Source of the DNA: an uncultured Bacteroidales bacterium
Lineage (GTDB): Bacteria; Bacteroidota; Bacteroidia; Bacteroidales; Bacteroidaceae
DNA length: 64,000 nt
Assembly: GCA_902786925.1 (NCBI GenBank)
Contig: CADAEK010000003.1
Coordinates: 1 to 64,000, forward strand
Reading direction: 5' to 3'
A model generated the notes under the pieces. That model did no database searches. It was not told the DNA's origin and saw nothing but the letters and a program-made list of their open reading frames with translations. Both the position numbers and the translations under genes were made by a program. Of the stretch, positions 33,419 to 41,707 are shown one piece after another (the stretch's first letter is position 1; every line of letters starts with the position of its first letter).

Positions 33419-35149
33419 ATGCTTGAATTAACACAATTTTTAGTGCTCATCGGTTCTGTTGCCATGCTCATGTATGGCATGAAGGTGATGAGTGAAGGCC
33501 TTCAGAAGATGGCGGGTAGCAAGCTGCGCACCGTGCTGGGCACCATGACCACAAACCGCTTCACAGGTTTGCTCACAGGCGCCTTCATCACCACCGCCAT
33601 CCAGTCCTCCACTGCCACCACCGTGATGACGGTCAGCTTCGTGAGCGCTGGACTGCTGTCGCTCGCACAGGCCATCTCCGTCATCATGGGCGCCAACATC
33701 GGCACCACAGCCACGGCATGGATTATGGTGCTGGGAGGCGGTTCGTTCGATATGCGCCTGGTGGTCTATTTGGCCATCGTGGTGAGCATCATCTTCATCT
33801 ACACGAAGAAGAACGCCAATTTGGGTGAATTCATCATTGGTCTGGCCTTCATGCTGTTAGGCTTGACCACTCTCAAGAACAACGCCAACGATATGCACCT
33901 CGACGAGGTGCCAGCCATCTCCAACTTCTTCGCTCAAATCAGCGGCTGGGGCTATGGCTCCTACTTCCTGTTCCTCACCATCGGCGGACTGCTCACCTGC
34001 GCTGTGCAGAGCTCTGCAGCCATCATGGCTATCACCATGACCCTCTGCTCCACAGGCATCCTGCCTATTGACATGGGCATCGCGCTGGTGATGGGCGAGA
34101 ACATCGGCACCACCGTCACCTCCAACATTGTGGCACTCTCTGCCACCACTCAGGCAAGACGTGCCGCCATGGCCCACCTCGTCTTCAACCTCTTCGGAGT
34201 CATCTGGGTGCTGGCCATCTTCCCTTATTTTGTTGATTTCATCTGTGGGCTTTGGAACGTGGAGTACACACCAGGCGTACTCAACCACAACGTGAACCGC
34301 AACAATCTCAGCGCCATCCTCGCCACCTTCCACACCGCCTTCAACGTCTGCAACGTGCTCATCCTGATTTGGTTTATCAACCCGATGGAGAAGCTCGTAT
34401 GCCTGTTAGTAGCGCAGAAGACCACCGAGGAAGAGGAAGAAGGCCGACTGCACTTCATCTCAGGTGGTATCCTCTCCACCGCCGAGCTCTCCATCCTCGA
34501 AGCCAAGAAAGAAATCAACCTCTTCGTGGAGCGTTGCGTGAAGATGTATCAGATGGTGGAGCAACTCCTCCACACCGAGAAGGGCGACCACTTCAACAAG
34601 CTCTTCAGCCGCGTAGAGAAGTACGAGAGCATCACCGACAACATGGAAGTAGAGATATGCGACTATCTCTCCAAGGTGAGTGAAGGTCGCCTGTCAGCCG
34701 AGTCAAAGCAGGAGATTCAGCACATGATGCGAATGTGCGACGAGCTGGAGTCTGTAGGCGACTCCTGCTACAACATCGCCCGCACCATGAGCCGCAAGCG
34801 CCAGCACTCGCAAGAAGACTTCACCGACAAGCAGTATGAGCACATCCAGAACATGATGCAGCTCGTAGAGGATGCCATCAAGCAAATGGCCGTAGTCATC
34901 GAGCACGGCGAGCATCGCTTTGTCGACTTGCACAAGAGCTACAACACTGAACATGAAATCAATAACTACCGCAACCAGCTCAAGAGCCAGAACATCATCG
35001 ATGTGAGCAATCAGCTCTACGACTACCAAATCGGCGTCTATTACATGGACCTCATCGGTGAGTGCGAGAAGCTGGGCGACTATATTATAAATGTAATAGA
35101 AGCCTCAGGCATCAAGGAAAAGAAAGCAAATGGTTTCAAGGTGAGCTGA
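33419..35149 (+). CDS. Na+/phosphate cotransporter family protein with PhoU-like domain
   Basis: The 576-residue protein has an N-terminal transporter part with two inverted halves, each carrying the family's Q-S-S motif: IQSSTATTVMTVSFVSAGLL (about residue 60) and VQSSAAIMAITMTLCSTG (about residue 198). G-A-N-I-G-T-T and GENIGTTVTSNI also occur as the paired signature. The C-terminal 200 residues are soluble and helical, like PhoU (ILEAKKEINLFVERCVKMYQ, ESVGDSCYNIARTM). It would import phosphate with sodium across the inner membrane. A hairpin at 35191-35236 follows. Confidence 0.93.
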   Translation: MLELTQFLVLIGSVAMLMYGMKVMSEGLQKMAGSKLRTVLGTMTTNRFTGLLTGAFITTAIQSSTATTVMTVSFVSAGLLSLAQAISVIMGANIGTTATAWIMVLGGGSFDMRLVVYLAIVVSIIFIYTKKNANLGEFIIGLAFMLLGLTTLKNNANDMHLDEVPAISNFFAQISGWGYGSYFLFLTIGGLLTCAVQSSAAIMAITMTLCSTGILPIDMGIALVMGENIGTTVTSNIVALSATTQARRAAMAHLVFNLFGVIWVLAIFPYFVDFICGLWNVEYTPGVLNHNVNRNNLSAILATFHTAFNVCNVLILIWFINPMEKLVCLLVAQKTTEEEEEGRLHFISGGILSTAELSILEAKKEINLFVERCVKMYQMVEQLLHTEKGDHFNKLFSRVEKYESITDNMEVEICDYLSKVSEGRLSAESKQEIQHMMRMCDELESVGDSCYNIARTMSRKRQHSQEDFTDKQYEHIQNMMQLVEDAIKQMAVVIEHGEHRFVDLHKSYNTEHEINNYRNQLKSQNIIDVSNQLYDYQIGVYYMDLIGECEKLGDYIINVIEASGIKEKKANGFKVS

Positions 35150-35190
35150 CACAGGCAATCAGTCTGCAGCAAGCGACTCCAACAGAAAAA

Positions 35191-35236
35191 AAACATGACG
35201 GATGGCTAAATTTATGACGAGCCATCCGTCATGTTT
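35191..35236 (+). terminator. Hairpin after the Na/Pi cotransporter gene
   Basis: A perfect 17-bp stem (AAACATGACGGATGGCT with its complement) around a 12-base loop, preceded by an A run. The CGGATGG core also occurs in the hairpin elements around lepB. Confidence 0.75.
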
Positions 35237-35249
35237 CAATTAAAATACT

Positions 35250-35257
35250 TACCTTTG
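35250..35257 (+). promoter_or_regulatory. -7 promoter box of the tRNA pair
   Basis: TACCTTTG matches TAnnTTTG, 18 bases before the first tRNA base. Confidence 0.65.
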
Positions 35258-35274
35258 CACCCGCTTACTAGGAT

Positions 35275-35349
35275 GGCCCCATAGTTCAATGGATAGAACA
35301 AATCTCTCCTAAAGATTAGATCCGGGTTCGATTCCCGGTGGAGCTACCA
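35275..35349 (+). tRNA. tRNA-Arg (anticodon CCU)
   Basis: A 75-base cloverleaf with encoded CCA. D stem GTTC/GAAC, anticodon stem AATCT/AGATT around loop CTCCTAA (anticodon CCT), T stem CCGGG/CCCGG around TTCGATT. It reads AGG. The acceptor stem has a G-U first pair and a C-A mismatch at position 4-69, which is unusual. Confidence 0.93.
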
Positions 35350-35404
35350 GCCAGCCATTCTCTGAAATGCGTTTCACATGGCGGCGGGTAAAAGACTAAC
35401 ACAC

Positions 35405-35477
35405 ACGGGGTTAGTTTAGTTGGTAGAATATCGGTCTCCAAAACCGAGGGTCGGGGGTTCGAGTCCCTCACCCCGTG
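35405..35477 (+). tRNA. tRNA-Trp (anticodon CCA)
   Basis: A 73-base cloverleaf without encoded CCA. Acceptor stem ACGGGGT/ACCCCGT, discriminator G, anticodon stem TCGGT/ACCGA around CTCCAAA (anticodon CCA), T stem GGGGG/CCCTC. It follows tRNA-Arg after 55 bases and is probably cotranscribed with it. Confidence 0.95.
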
Positions 35478-35481
35478 CTCA

Positions 35482-35527
35482 GCAGGCGGGCCAAGAAGAA
35501 ACGTCTTCTTGGCCCGCCTGCTTTTTT
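35482..35527 (+). terminator. Strong intrinsic terminator after the tRNAs
   Basis: A perfect 18-bp stem (arms 35482-35499 and 35504-35521, starting GCAGGCGGGC) with loop AACG is followed by TTTTTT. Confidence 0.95.
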
Positions 35528-35747
35528 CTATCCTCTTCCACCATCACTTTTTCCCCTTGTCCGCATTTGTATTTTTTTAACCTTTGTATCATTTTCTAAA
35601 ATTATGGTTTAATATTTGAAACATTATGCGCCATAAACTACCGAACTTTACCGCCGAAATATCTACAACACTGGGCAAAGTGTCGACGATACCTTTTACA
35701 CATTATTTATTAATTAACAATCTTTATTTAACCAATCAAACCAAAGT

Positions 35748-38700
35748 ATGAAGAAACTTTTTACGTTTGTTCTGGCGCTGGCTGCATCCTTTGCGGCCTA
35801 TGCGCAAAACTGGGAGGCAGGTGAAGACGTCACTGTAGCTCTCGGTCTTGGTGACACCGACGGTACCTTCTCTGGTGAATGGGCTGCCAACAATTATGCT
35901 GGCGGTGACGTGAAGACAGCCGGTAACTACTGGAAGGGCGACGCTCCTAACGAGTACCGTGCCATCGAAGACGGCCATGGCGTTCTCGCCTTCTACAACC
36001 GTCCCAACTTCGACCTGTATCAGGTTGTATTTGTTCCTGCAGGTTCTTACACCATCAAGGTGCAGTCCTACTACCGTGAAGGTAACCCTAACGACACCTT
36101 CACCAACTGGAACAACAAGGGCCGTGTCAAGAAGAATGTATATCTCTATGCATCCATCTTGGAGAGCGAAGACCCAACATCAACCGTTGTACGTGACTTC
36201 AGCGAGCTGATCCGTTCAATGGCCAGCCAGGATCCTGTAGCTACAGCAGAGCGTTACAGCAACGCAGAGCTCAGCTGGGCTACCGATGGTCATCAGCAGA
36301 AGAAGTTCGGCGTGGAGACGCCTATTGAGGTTTACTACCCAAGCTGTAACTCAGGTAACTACTATTACCTCGCTGGCCCTGACGCTTGCTATCCTAACGA
36401 GATGAAGATTGTGCTCTCCGAAGATGCTTATGTTCGTATGGGTATCCGCAAGATTGCATCTATCCCAGAGGACTATGTTCCACTCTATGACTTCCAGGTT
36501 ATCTACAACGGCCCAGCCGACGAAGAGGCTGTGATGGACGCTGCTGCGGAGGACTGCTACAAGGCATTGGAAGAGCTTAAGGACTTCCAGACTCAGCTTG
36601 AAGAGGCAGATTTCTCTGGCTTTGCAGGCGCTGTGGGCGACCTCGTGATGGAGTTCGTAGACGATATTGACAACGCAGAATCTGTTGCTGACCTTGACCA
36701 AATTCTTTCTGATATTAAAACGACCACAGAGAACTACCTCAAGAGCCTTACTGCTGTGAATAGCCTGGATGACCTCATCACCATGTCTGCCGACATGTTG
36801 GCATCAACCAACTTCCCAGGCTATTCAACTTTCGAGGCTGCATACAACCAAGCAGTCGCTGACGCCAAGACTGATGACACAGAAAAACTTGGCGACAACC
36901 CAGGCGTTTACTTCAATACTGTATATGAGGCACTCGCAACTGCTCGTGCCAACTACCTCGACTCTCAGGCAAAAGACGAAGAAGGCGCAAAAGACTTCTC
37001 TGCCTTAATCAAGTATCCTTGGTTCGTGAATCCAGAGTACACTCCTACCCAGAACGAGGACAAAACTTGGACTCTGAAGGAAGAGACTTGGAACTGGGGC
37101 AATGTTCAAGGCCAAGATGACTATGACAAGAAGAAAGGTGGTAGAACCGACATCGCTTCTCAAGTCATTTTGGGCACAGATGCTTCTGTCAACAACCAAT
37201 GGTATAAGAGACTGAAGGCATTCGGTAATGGTTGGTCTGCTAACAGCTTCCATCTGTACTATCAGGGTGGTCTGATTGGTGTATCACAGGGCTGGTGCTC
37301 TGAATTCGATGACTGGGAAGGCGTTTGCCAGCAGTTGGTTGGTCTTCCTAATGGTTACTATAGCCTGAAGGGACTTGCACGTGGTACTGGTACCGGTAAG
37401 TGGAACGATAACAACCTGCCTCCATATCACAACATTTTCGCGCAGAACTCTGATGAAGTAGTAGTTAGATCTGTTGTTGGCCATACCGACTCTTATTATT
37501 CTCCAGCATACGGATGGAATGAATGGAATCCTAACGTATGGCAGGAGCACAAGACTGGCACAATCGAAGTTTCAGACGGTAGACTCTTGATTGGCTGCCA
37601 AAGTAGCTGGATTGCAAACTTCACAGGCTTCCGCCTCCTGTTCTACGGAACAAATCCTCCTTTCACAAGCCTGATCCAGAAAGAGCTTGACGCTATTGAA
37701 AATGATCGTGCCGACATCACATTCAAAGGTGACAACGCGGCTATTGACGAGCTTCTCAAGCAGATTGTATTGCCTATCGAGGATGCTGAAACATACGACG
37801 CTGCACTCGTAAAGATTCACGACATCAACGACTACATCACCAAAGCTAAGGCTGCCGCAAAGAACTACAAAGCTGCTGAAACTTACACTAAACTCCTGGA
37901 CACCTACACTACTGCAGACGAACAGGATATTATCAATCCTGCATGGACTTATGCAATAAATCTGGGTGAAAACGAAAATGACGTTTACACCATGATTGAT
38001 GCTGCCAACGCTATTGCTAACAAGTACGGTGATTACCTCAAGCTGTACGACAAGGCTGGCAAGTTCGCAAGTACTGATGCAAACCTGGGCAAGGTGATTA
38101 GCGAGCAGACTGCTTACCTCAAAGCTAATTACGTATCTGAAGCAACCCTGCAGTCATTCATTGACAATATCTATCCTGCATACAACCGTGTATTGTTTGC
38201 TGCAGAGGGAGCTGCTGATGCTACTAAGGATAAGCCATATACCGTAGGCATCGCAAACCCAGACTTCACCAACAGCCCATCAGACGGTTGGTCAGGCGCT
38301 ACTCCATCACAGAACCAGTATGGTCAGGAAGTTGTAGGTAACGTAGTGAAGGGTATCAACGCAGAGCTTTGGAACGCTGATCCATTCACACTCTCTCAGA
38401 AGCTTTTTGGTCTGCCAGCTGGTACTTACAGACTTAGCGCACAAGTCCTCTATCGCGACGGTAAAGAAGTCACTAAGGAGCTCGTTGACAAGTACAATGC
38501 AGAAGGCCAAGAGAATTGGGAGAACGCTAATGCAATGCTCTTCGCTAAGACAAGCGACGAAAACATCCAGTCTGTGAAGATCAAGGCTATTGAGGCTCTC
38601 CAGTCTAAAAAATTCTCATTCACTGAGGGTAAGTTCGATCTCGACAAGGAAAATAGCGAGTATGATGACGACGACAACCTCGTTGACCCTGTTTACAAAG

Positions 38701-39122
38701 AGAACTACGCTGAGGTGAAAAGGGATGAGAAAAATAAGACTGTCTATCCATTCGACACCGAAATCGTTACTGATGGAGGCACCTTCTACTACCCAGCTTC
38801 TATGTACGGTTTCTACTGCGTTTGCCAGAAAGATCCTGAGTTCTTCAGACATAGCGTAGAGATTACCATCGAGGATGGTGAGACACTCGAGATTGGTATC
38901 CAGAAGACCAAGAAGATTGATTCTGACTGGGTAATCTTCGACAACTTCGAACTTCTCTACCTCTCAGGTGAGACCTTCAAGGAGACCGTTACAGAAATCA
39001 CTGAGACAGAAGCTGCACCAAAGGCTGAAAGCAAGAAGCTCTTCAACCTCGCTGGTCAGGAAGTCAACAAGGACTTCAAGGGCATCACTATTGATTCTAA
39101 CGGTGTGAAGCGCTACAAGTAA
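35748..39122 (+). CDS. Large secreted multidomain protein of unknown function
   Basis: The 1124-residue protein has a signal peptide (MKKLFTFVLALAASFAAYAQ). Three beta-rich modules, at about residues 21-260, 420-650 and 830-1085, each contain the same element: PAGSYTIKVQSYYREG, PNGYYSLKGLARGTG and PAGTYRLSAQVLYRDG. Two Ala/Asp-rich helical spacers separate them. I infer carbohydrate-binding-like beta sandwiches on helical stalks. The C-terminus ends KLFNLAGQEVNKDFKGITID plus a short basic tail, a motif seen on many Prevotella-type exported proteins. Codons are skewed to GGT, GCT and other high-expression choices compared with neighbours, and the 5-prime untranslated region is AT-rich. It is monocistronic, with a terminator at 39154. 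Function is not known. Confidence 0.75.
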   Translation: MKKLFTFVLALAASFAAYAQNWEAGEDVTVALGLGDTDGTFSGEWAANNYAGGDVKTAGNYWKGDAPNEYRAIEDGHGVLAFYNRPNFDLYQVVFVPAGSYTIKVQSYYREGNPNDTFTNWNNKGRVKKNVYLYASILESEDPTSTVVRDFSELIRSMASQDPVATAERYSNAELSWATDGHQQKKFGVETPIEVYYPSCNSGNYYYLAGPDACYPNEMKIVLSEDAYVRMGIRKIASIPEDYVPLYDFQVIYNGPADEEAVMDAAAEDCYKALEELKDFQTQLEEADFSGFAGAVGDLVMEFVDDIDNAESVADLDQILSDIKTTTENYLKSLTAVNSLDDLITMSADMLASTNFPGYSTFEAAYNQAVADAKTDDTEKLGDNPGVYFNTVYEALATARANYLDSQAKDEEGAKDFSALIKYPWFVNPEYTPTQNEDKTWTLKEETWNWGNVQGQDDYDKKKGGRTDIASQVILGTDASVNNQWYKRLKAFGNGWSANSFHLYYQGGLIGVSQGWCSEFDDWEGVCQQLVGLPNGYYSLKGLARGTGTGKWNDNNLPPYHNIFAQNSDEVVVRSVVGHTDSYYSPAYGWNEWNPNVWQEHKTGTIEVSDGRLLIGCQSSWIANFTGFRLLFYGTNPPFTSLIQKELDAIENDRADITFKGDNAAIDELLKQIVLPIEDAETYDAALVKIHDINDYITKAKAAAKNYKAAETYTKLLDTYTTADEQDIINPAWTYAINLGENENDVYTMIDAANAIANKYGDYLKLYDKAGKFASTDANLGKVISEQTAYLKANYVSEATLQSFIDNIYPAYNRVLFAAEGAADATKDKPYTVGIANPDFTNSPSDGWSGATPSQNQYGQEVVGNVVKGINAELWNADPFTLSQKLFGLPAGTYRLSAQVLYRDGKEVTKELVDKYNAEGQENWENANAMLFAKTSDENIQSVKIKAIEALQSKKFSFTEGKFDLDKENSEYDDDDNLVDPVYKENYAEVKRDEKNKTVYPFDTEIVTDGGTFYYPASMYGFYCVCQKDPEFFRHSVEITIEDGETLEIGIQKTKKIDSDWVIFDNFELLYLSGETFKETVTEITETEAAPKAESKKLFNLAGQEVNKDFKGITIDSNGVKRYK

Positions 39123-39153
39123 TACAATCGCATTACATTCTTCTAAATAAAGA

Positions 39154-39187
39154 CCCCGCCACTCACTTTCGAGTGGCGGGGCTTTTT
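39154..39187 (+). terminator. Intrinsic terminator after the large secreted protein gene
   Basis: CCCCGCCACTC pairs with GAGTGGCGGGG around loop ACTTTC, preceded by AAATAAAGA and followed by CTTTTT. Confidence 0.92.
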
Positions 39188-39286
39188 ATTCAATTAAGTG
39201 GGAAGTGATTCTTTTTACTTCACTTTTAACACCCTTTTAATCTCCCCCCTAAGCAGGAAGATTTTGGGGCTTTCCCCCTCCAAAAA

Positions 39287-39351
39287 CGGTGTGAGTCACA
39301 CCGAGGGTGGCGGTCTGAGTCACACCGACCATACCGGTGTGACTCAGACCG
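39287..39351. repeat. Palindrome array 4: three 17-bp units at 24-bp period
   Basis: Three palindromes of 8-base arms around one base start at 39287, 39311 and 39335, exactly 24 bp apart: CGGTGTGAGTCACACCG, CGGTCTGAGTCACACCG and CGGTGTGACTCAGACCG. They mix two half-sites, CGGTGTGA and CGGTCTGA. The 7-base spacers are AGGGTGG and ACCATAC. The left flank CCCCCTCCAAAAA resembles that of arrays 1 and 2. It lies between convergent genes. Confidence 0.9.
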
Positions 39352-39413
39352 CCAAAGTGGTGCAGGAAGCACCTCTAAAGGAGGGGTGAGTGGAGGAGCG
39401 CTGATGCGCACCG

Positions 39414-40736
39414 TCAGGATTCTTTCTCGTGCAGGAAATCGGGTGTTCGGCGAATATATTCGTAGCCAAACTTGCAGCGCAGACAATCACGGCGCTGGCA
39501 GTAATTGCGATGAAGCTGGAGAAGTGCCTGAGAGTCGGCTGCGTTCTCGCATGGGATGCCAGCAGCAGCCCAGTCACGGATGATGCTGTCGTTCTCGGGC
39601 GGCAGTTGCTGCCACAGGGCGAAAGCGCGGTCGCACAGGCGCTGGTCGGACTTGTAGCGGCCATAAGTGAAGAGCATGGGCGCCACGCTGTTGATGATGA
39701 GCAGCTGTATGGAGGCCTTGGAGAGAACTTTCTCTGCTGGCTTCGTAGGCTGGGAGGCGAACGTGTAGTGGGTGCGCCAGAAGTCGCTCACATGGGTGAG
39801 GAGCAGGGCGCTCACCTCGTCGATGCTTTCGGCATTGAGGAGGCGCGAGAGATTGAGCCGCTGCTCGTAGTAGAGCATGGCGAGCTGGGCAATGCGGATG
39901 TGGGGGAAGTTCTGTGGGCGGAGCCTGAGGAACTTCCACGCGCTGCGCGGAATGGGGGTGAGGGTGAACTTGTGGCGCAGGAAACGGTATTCCTTTTGCA
40001 GGCGGATATAATAGTCATCCGGCGAGGAAGCGAGCGCTGCGTCTGTTGATGGTTCGTCCTCGAGCAAGCCTGCCTGACCGAAGAAGATGGCTTCTATTTG
40101 GAAAAGGCTGTCGCGATGCTTGCCCACGGCCATGAGGGGAATGGAGCGTGCCCACTGCTCAAAGGCGTCGCCGTTGATGCCGAAGCCGAAACTGCGTGCC
40201 AAGGTGACGAAGAGGGTGCCTTCCCAGTCCTTGTCGAGGCTTTCACGGCGCTGCATGATTTGCCGTGCGCGCTCCTCGAAGCGCTGAAGAGTGAGTGTGG
40301 TCATCCAGTTGTGCACCAGGAAGAGGGGCAAGTCGCCCACCACCCCCCGACAGCGGGGACGGACATCGCTGCGGCTGAGCGTGTCGAAATTGTCATGCAC
40401 GAAGGCGGGCACAGGAAGCTGCAGCTGGGGAATGGGTTGCCCATTGGGATAGAACAAGGGTTGGTCCACCTCGCATGCCACATGGAGGATGATGTTCTCA
40501 TAGGCGGGGTCAGTGTCGTGGTGGTGGCGGAACCAGTCGCTGGTCTTGAGGTGCAACTCCACGTTGCCCACCCATTCGGCACCATCCAGCTTGATTTTCG
40601 CTCCTGTGAAGTCGGGGCCTGCATCCGTGTTGTGAATGCCGGGGTTGAGCACCTCCAGCAGACGCCCATCGGTGGTGCGGAGCTCGCGCAAGGGGAAAAG
40701 CCTGTGCATCCACGTGTAATGCAAGAGTTGTTCCAT
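39414..40736 (-). CDS. DUF2851 family protein
   Basis: The 440-residue protein begins MEQLLHYTWMHRLFPLREL and continues VLNPGIHNTDAGPDF, NVELHLKTSDWFRHHHDTDP and NIILHVACEVD, matching DUF2851, which is widespread in Bacteroidota. The N-terminal block with conserved Glu, His and Asp residues looks like a nuclease-type fold, but no activity is known to me. The C-terminal part has a Cys cluster (CQRRDCLRCKFG). It has its own promoter, divergent from dapB. Confidence 0.85.
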   Translation of the reverse strand: MEQLLHYTWMHRLFPLRELRTTDGRLLEVLNPGIHNTDAGPDFTGAKIKLDGAEWVGNVELHLKTSDWFRHHHDTDPAYENIILHVACEVDQPLFYPNGQPIPQLQLPVPAFVHDNFDTLSRSDVRPRCRGVVGDLPLFLVHNWMTTLTLQRFEERARQIMQRRESLDKDWEGTLFVTLARSFGFGINGDAFEQWARSIPLMAVGKHRDSLFQIEAIFFGQAGLLEDEPSTDAALASSPDDYYIRLQKEYRFLRHKFTLTPIPRSAWKFLRLRPQNFPHIRIAQLAMLYYEQRLNLSRLLNAESIDEVSALLLTHVSDFWRTHYTFASQPTKPAEKVLSKASIQLLIINSVAPMLFTYGRYKSDQRLCDRAFALWQQLPPENDSIIRDWAAAGIPCENAADSQALLQLHRNYCQRRDCLRCKFGYEYIRRTPDFLHEKES

Positions 40737-40758
40737 GTTTCTTGTACTAATTTTTGTT

Positions 40759-40766
40759 CAAAGGTA
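40759..40766 (-). promoter_or_regulatory. -7 promoter box of the DUF2851 gene
   Basis: The minus strand reads TACCTTTG, matching TAnnTTTG, 22 bases before the start. Confidence 0.65.
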
Positions 40767-40787
40767 CAGAAAAAAAAGAAAATTCAC

Positions 40788-40795
40788 TACCTTTG
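40788..40795 (+). promoter_or_regulatory. -7 promoter box of dapB
   Basis: TACCTTTG matches TAnnTTTG, 44 bases before ATG 40840. It is divergent from the DUF2851 promoter, with 21 bases between the two boxes. Confidence 0.65.
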
Positions 40796-40839
40796 CAGTG
40801 TTTTTCAAGAATTTACACCATCAAACAAGACATACGACA

Positions 40840-41595
40840 ATGAAAATAGCATTGATTGGATATGGCAAGATGGGCAAGATGATTGAGCAGATTGCCTTGA
40901 GCCGCGGCCACGAGATTGTGAGCATCATCGACATCGACAACCAGGAGGACTTCGAGAGCGAGGCGTTTGCCAGCGCTGACGTGGCTATCGAGTTCACCAC
41001 ACCCATGACGGCGTATGGCAACTACCTGAAGGCCTGGAAAGCGGGCGTGAAGGTGGTGAGCGGCAGCACAGGATGGCTGAAGGAGCATGGCGACGATGTG
41101 CGCAAGGCTTGCGCAGAGGGCGGCAAGACGCTGTTCTGGGCCAGCAACTACTCTATCGGCGTGGCTATCTTCAGCGCTGTGAACAAGTATCTGGCCAGCA
41201 TCATGAACCAGTTCCCACAGTATGACGTGAAGGAGGAGGAGACGCACCACATCCACAAGCTGGACCATCCATCGGGCACAGGCATCACGCTGGCAGAGCA
41301 GATTGTGGAGCGCCTGGACCGCAAGAAGGACTGGACCATGGGCTATCTGCAGCAGCCTGACGGCACTGTGGAAGGCACTGACCAGGTGGCAGACGACTTG
41401 CTGCCCATCAGCAGCATACGCCGCGACGAGGTGCCTGGCATCCACTCTATCACATGGAACAGCGAGGCGGACCAGATTACCATTACGCACGACGCACACT
41501 CACGCCAGGGCTTTGCGCTGGGCGCTGTGATTGCCGCCGAGTTCACAGCTCAGCACGAAGGACTGCTGAGCACCGACGACTTGTTCAAATTTTAG
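40840..41595 (+). CDS. dapB: 4-hydroxy-tetrahydrodipicolinate reductase
   Basis: The 251-residue enzyme reduces the dipicolinate precursor in the diaminopimelate/lysine pathway. The N-terminal nucleotide loop is MKIALIGYGKMGKMIEQIAL, with ASADVAIEFTTP next and the family's SGSTGW. The catalytic His-Lys region appears as EETHHIHKLDHPSGTGITLA. Length fits the shorter Bacteroidota DapB. ATG 40840 follows the promoter box; the open frame continues upstream without a good start. lepB follows after a hairpin element of about 100 bases. Confidence 0.95.
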   Translation: MKIALIGYGKMGKMIEQIALSRGHEIVSIIDIDNQEDFESEAFASADVAIEFTTPMTAYGNYLKAWKAGVKVVSGSTGWLKEHGDDVRKACAEGGKTLFWASNYSIGVAIFSAVNKYLASIMNQFPQYDVKEEETHHIHKLDHPSGTGITLAEQIVERLDRKKDWTMGYLQQPDGTVEGTDQVADDLLPISSIRRDEVPGIHSITWNSEADQITITHDAHSRQGFALGAVIAAEFTAQHEGLLSTDDLFKF

Positions 41596-41695
41596 TAAAA
41601 AGCGAAAAATCTAAGTTACCCACTATTCGGATGGCTTCTCATTCGTAATGGTAATTCAGATTTTTCGCTTTTCACTCTTCACTTTTCACTTACAA
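41596..41695. repeat. Hairpin element between dapB and lepB
   Basis: AAAAGCGAAAAATCT (41598-41612) is complementary to 41658-41672. The 45-base loop holds a second stem (TTACC/GGTAA) and the motif ATTCGGATGG. A TTTCACTCTTCACTTTTCAC run follows. Sequence and position resemble the element at 43196-43290, and it starts right after the dapB stop. Confidence 0.75.
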
Positions 41696-41707
41696 TATTT
41701 CAACTAC

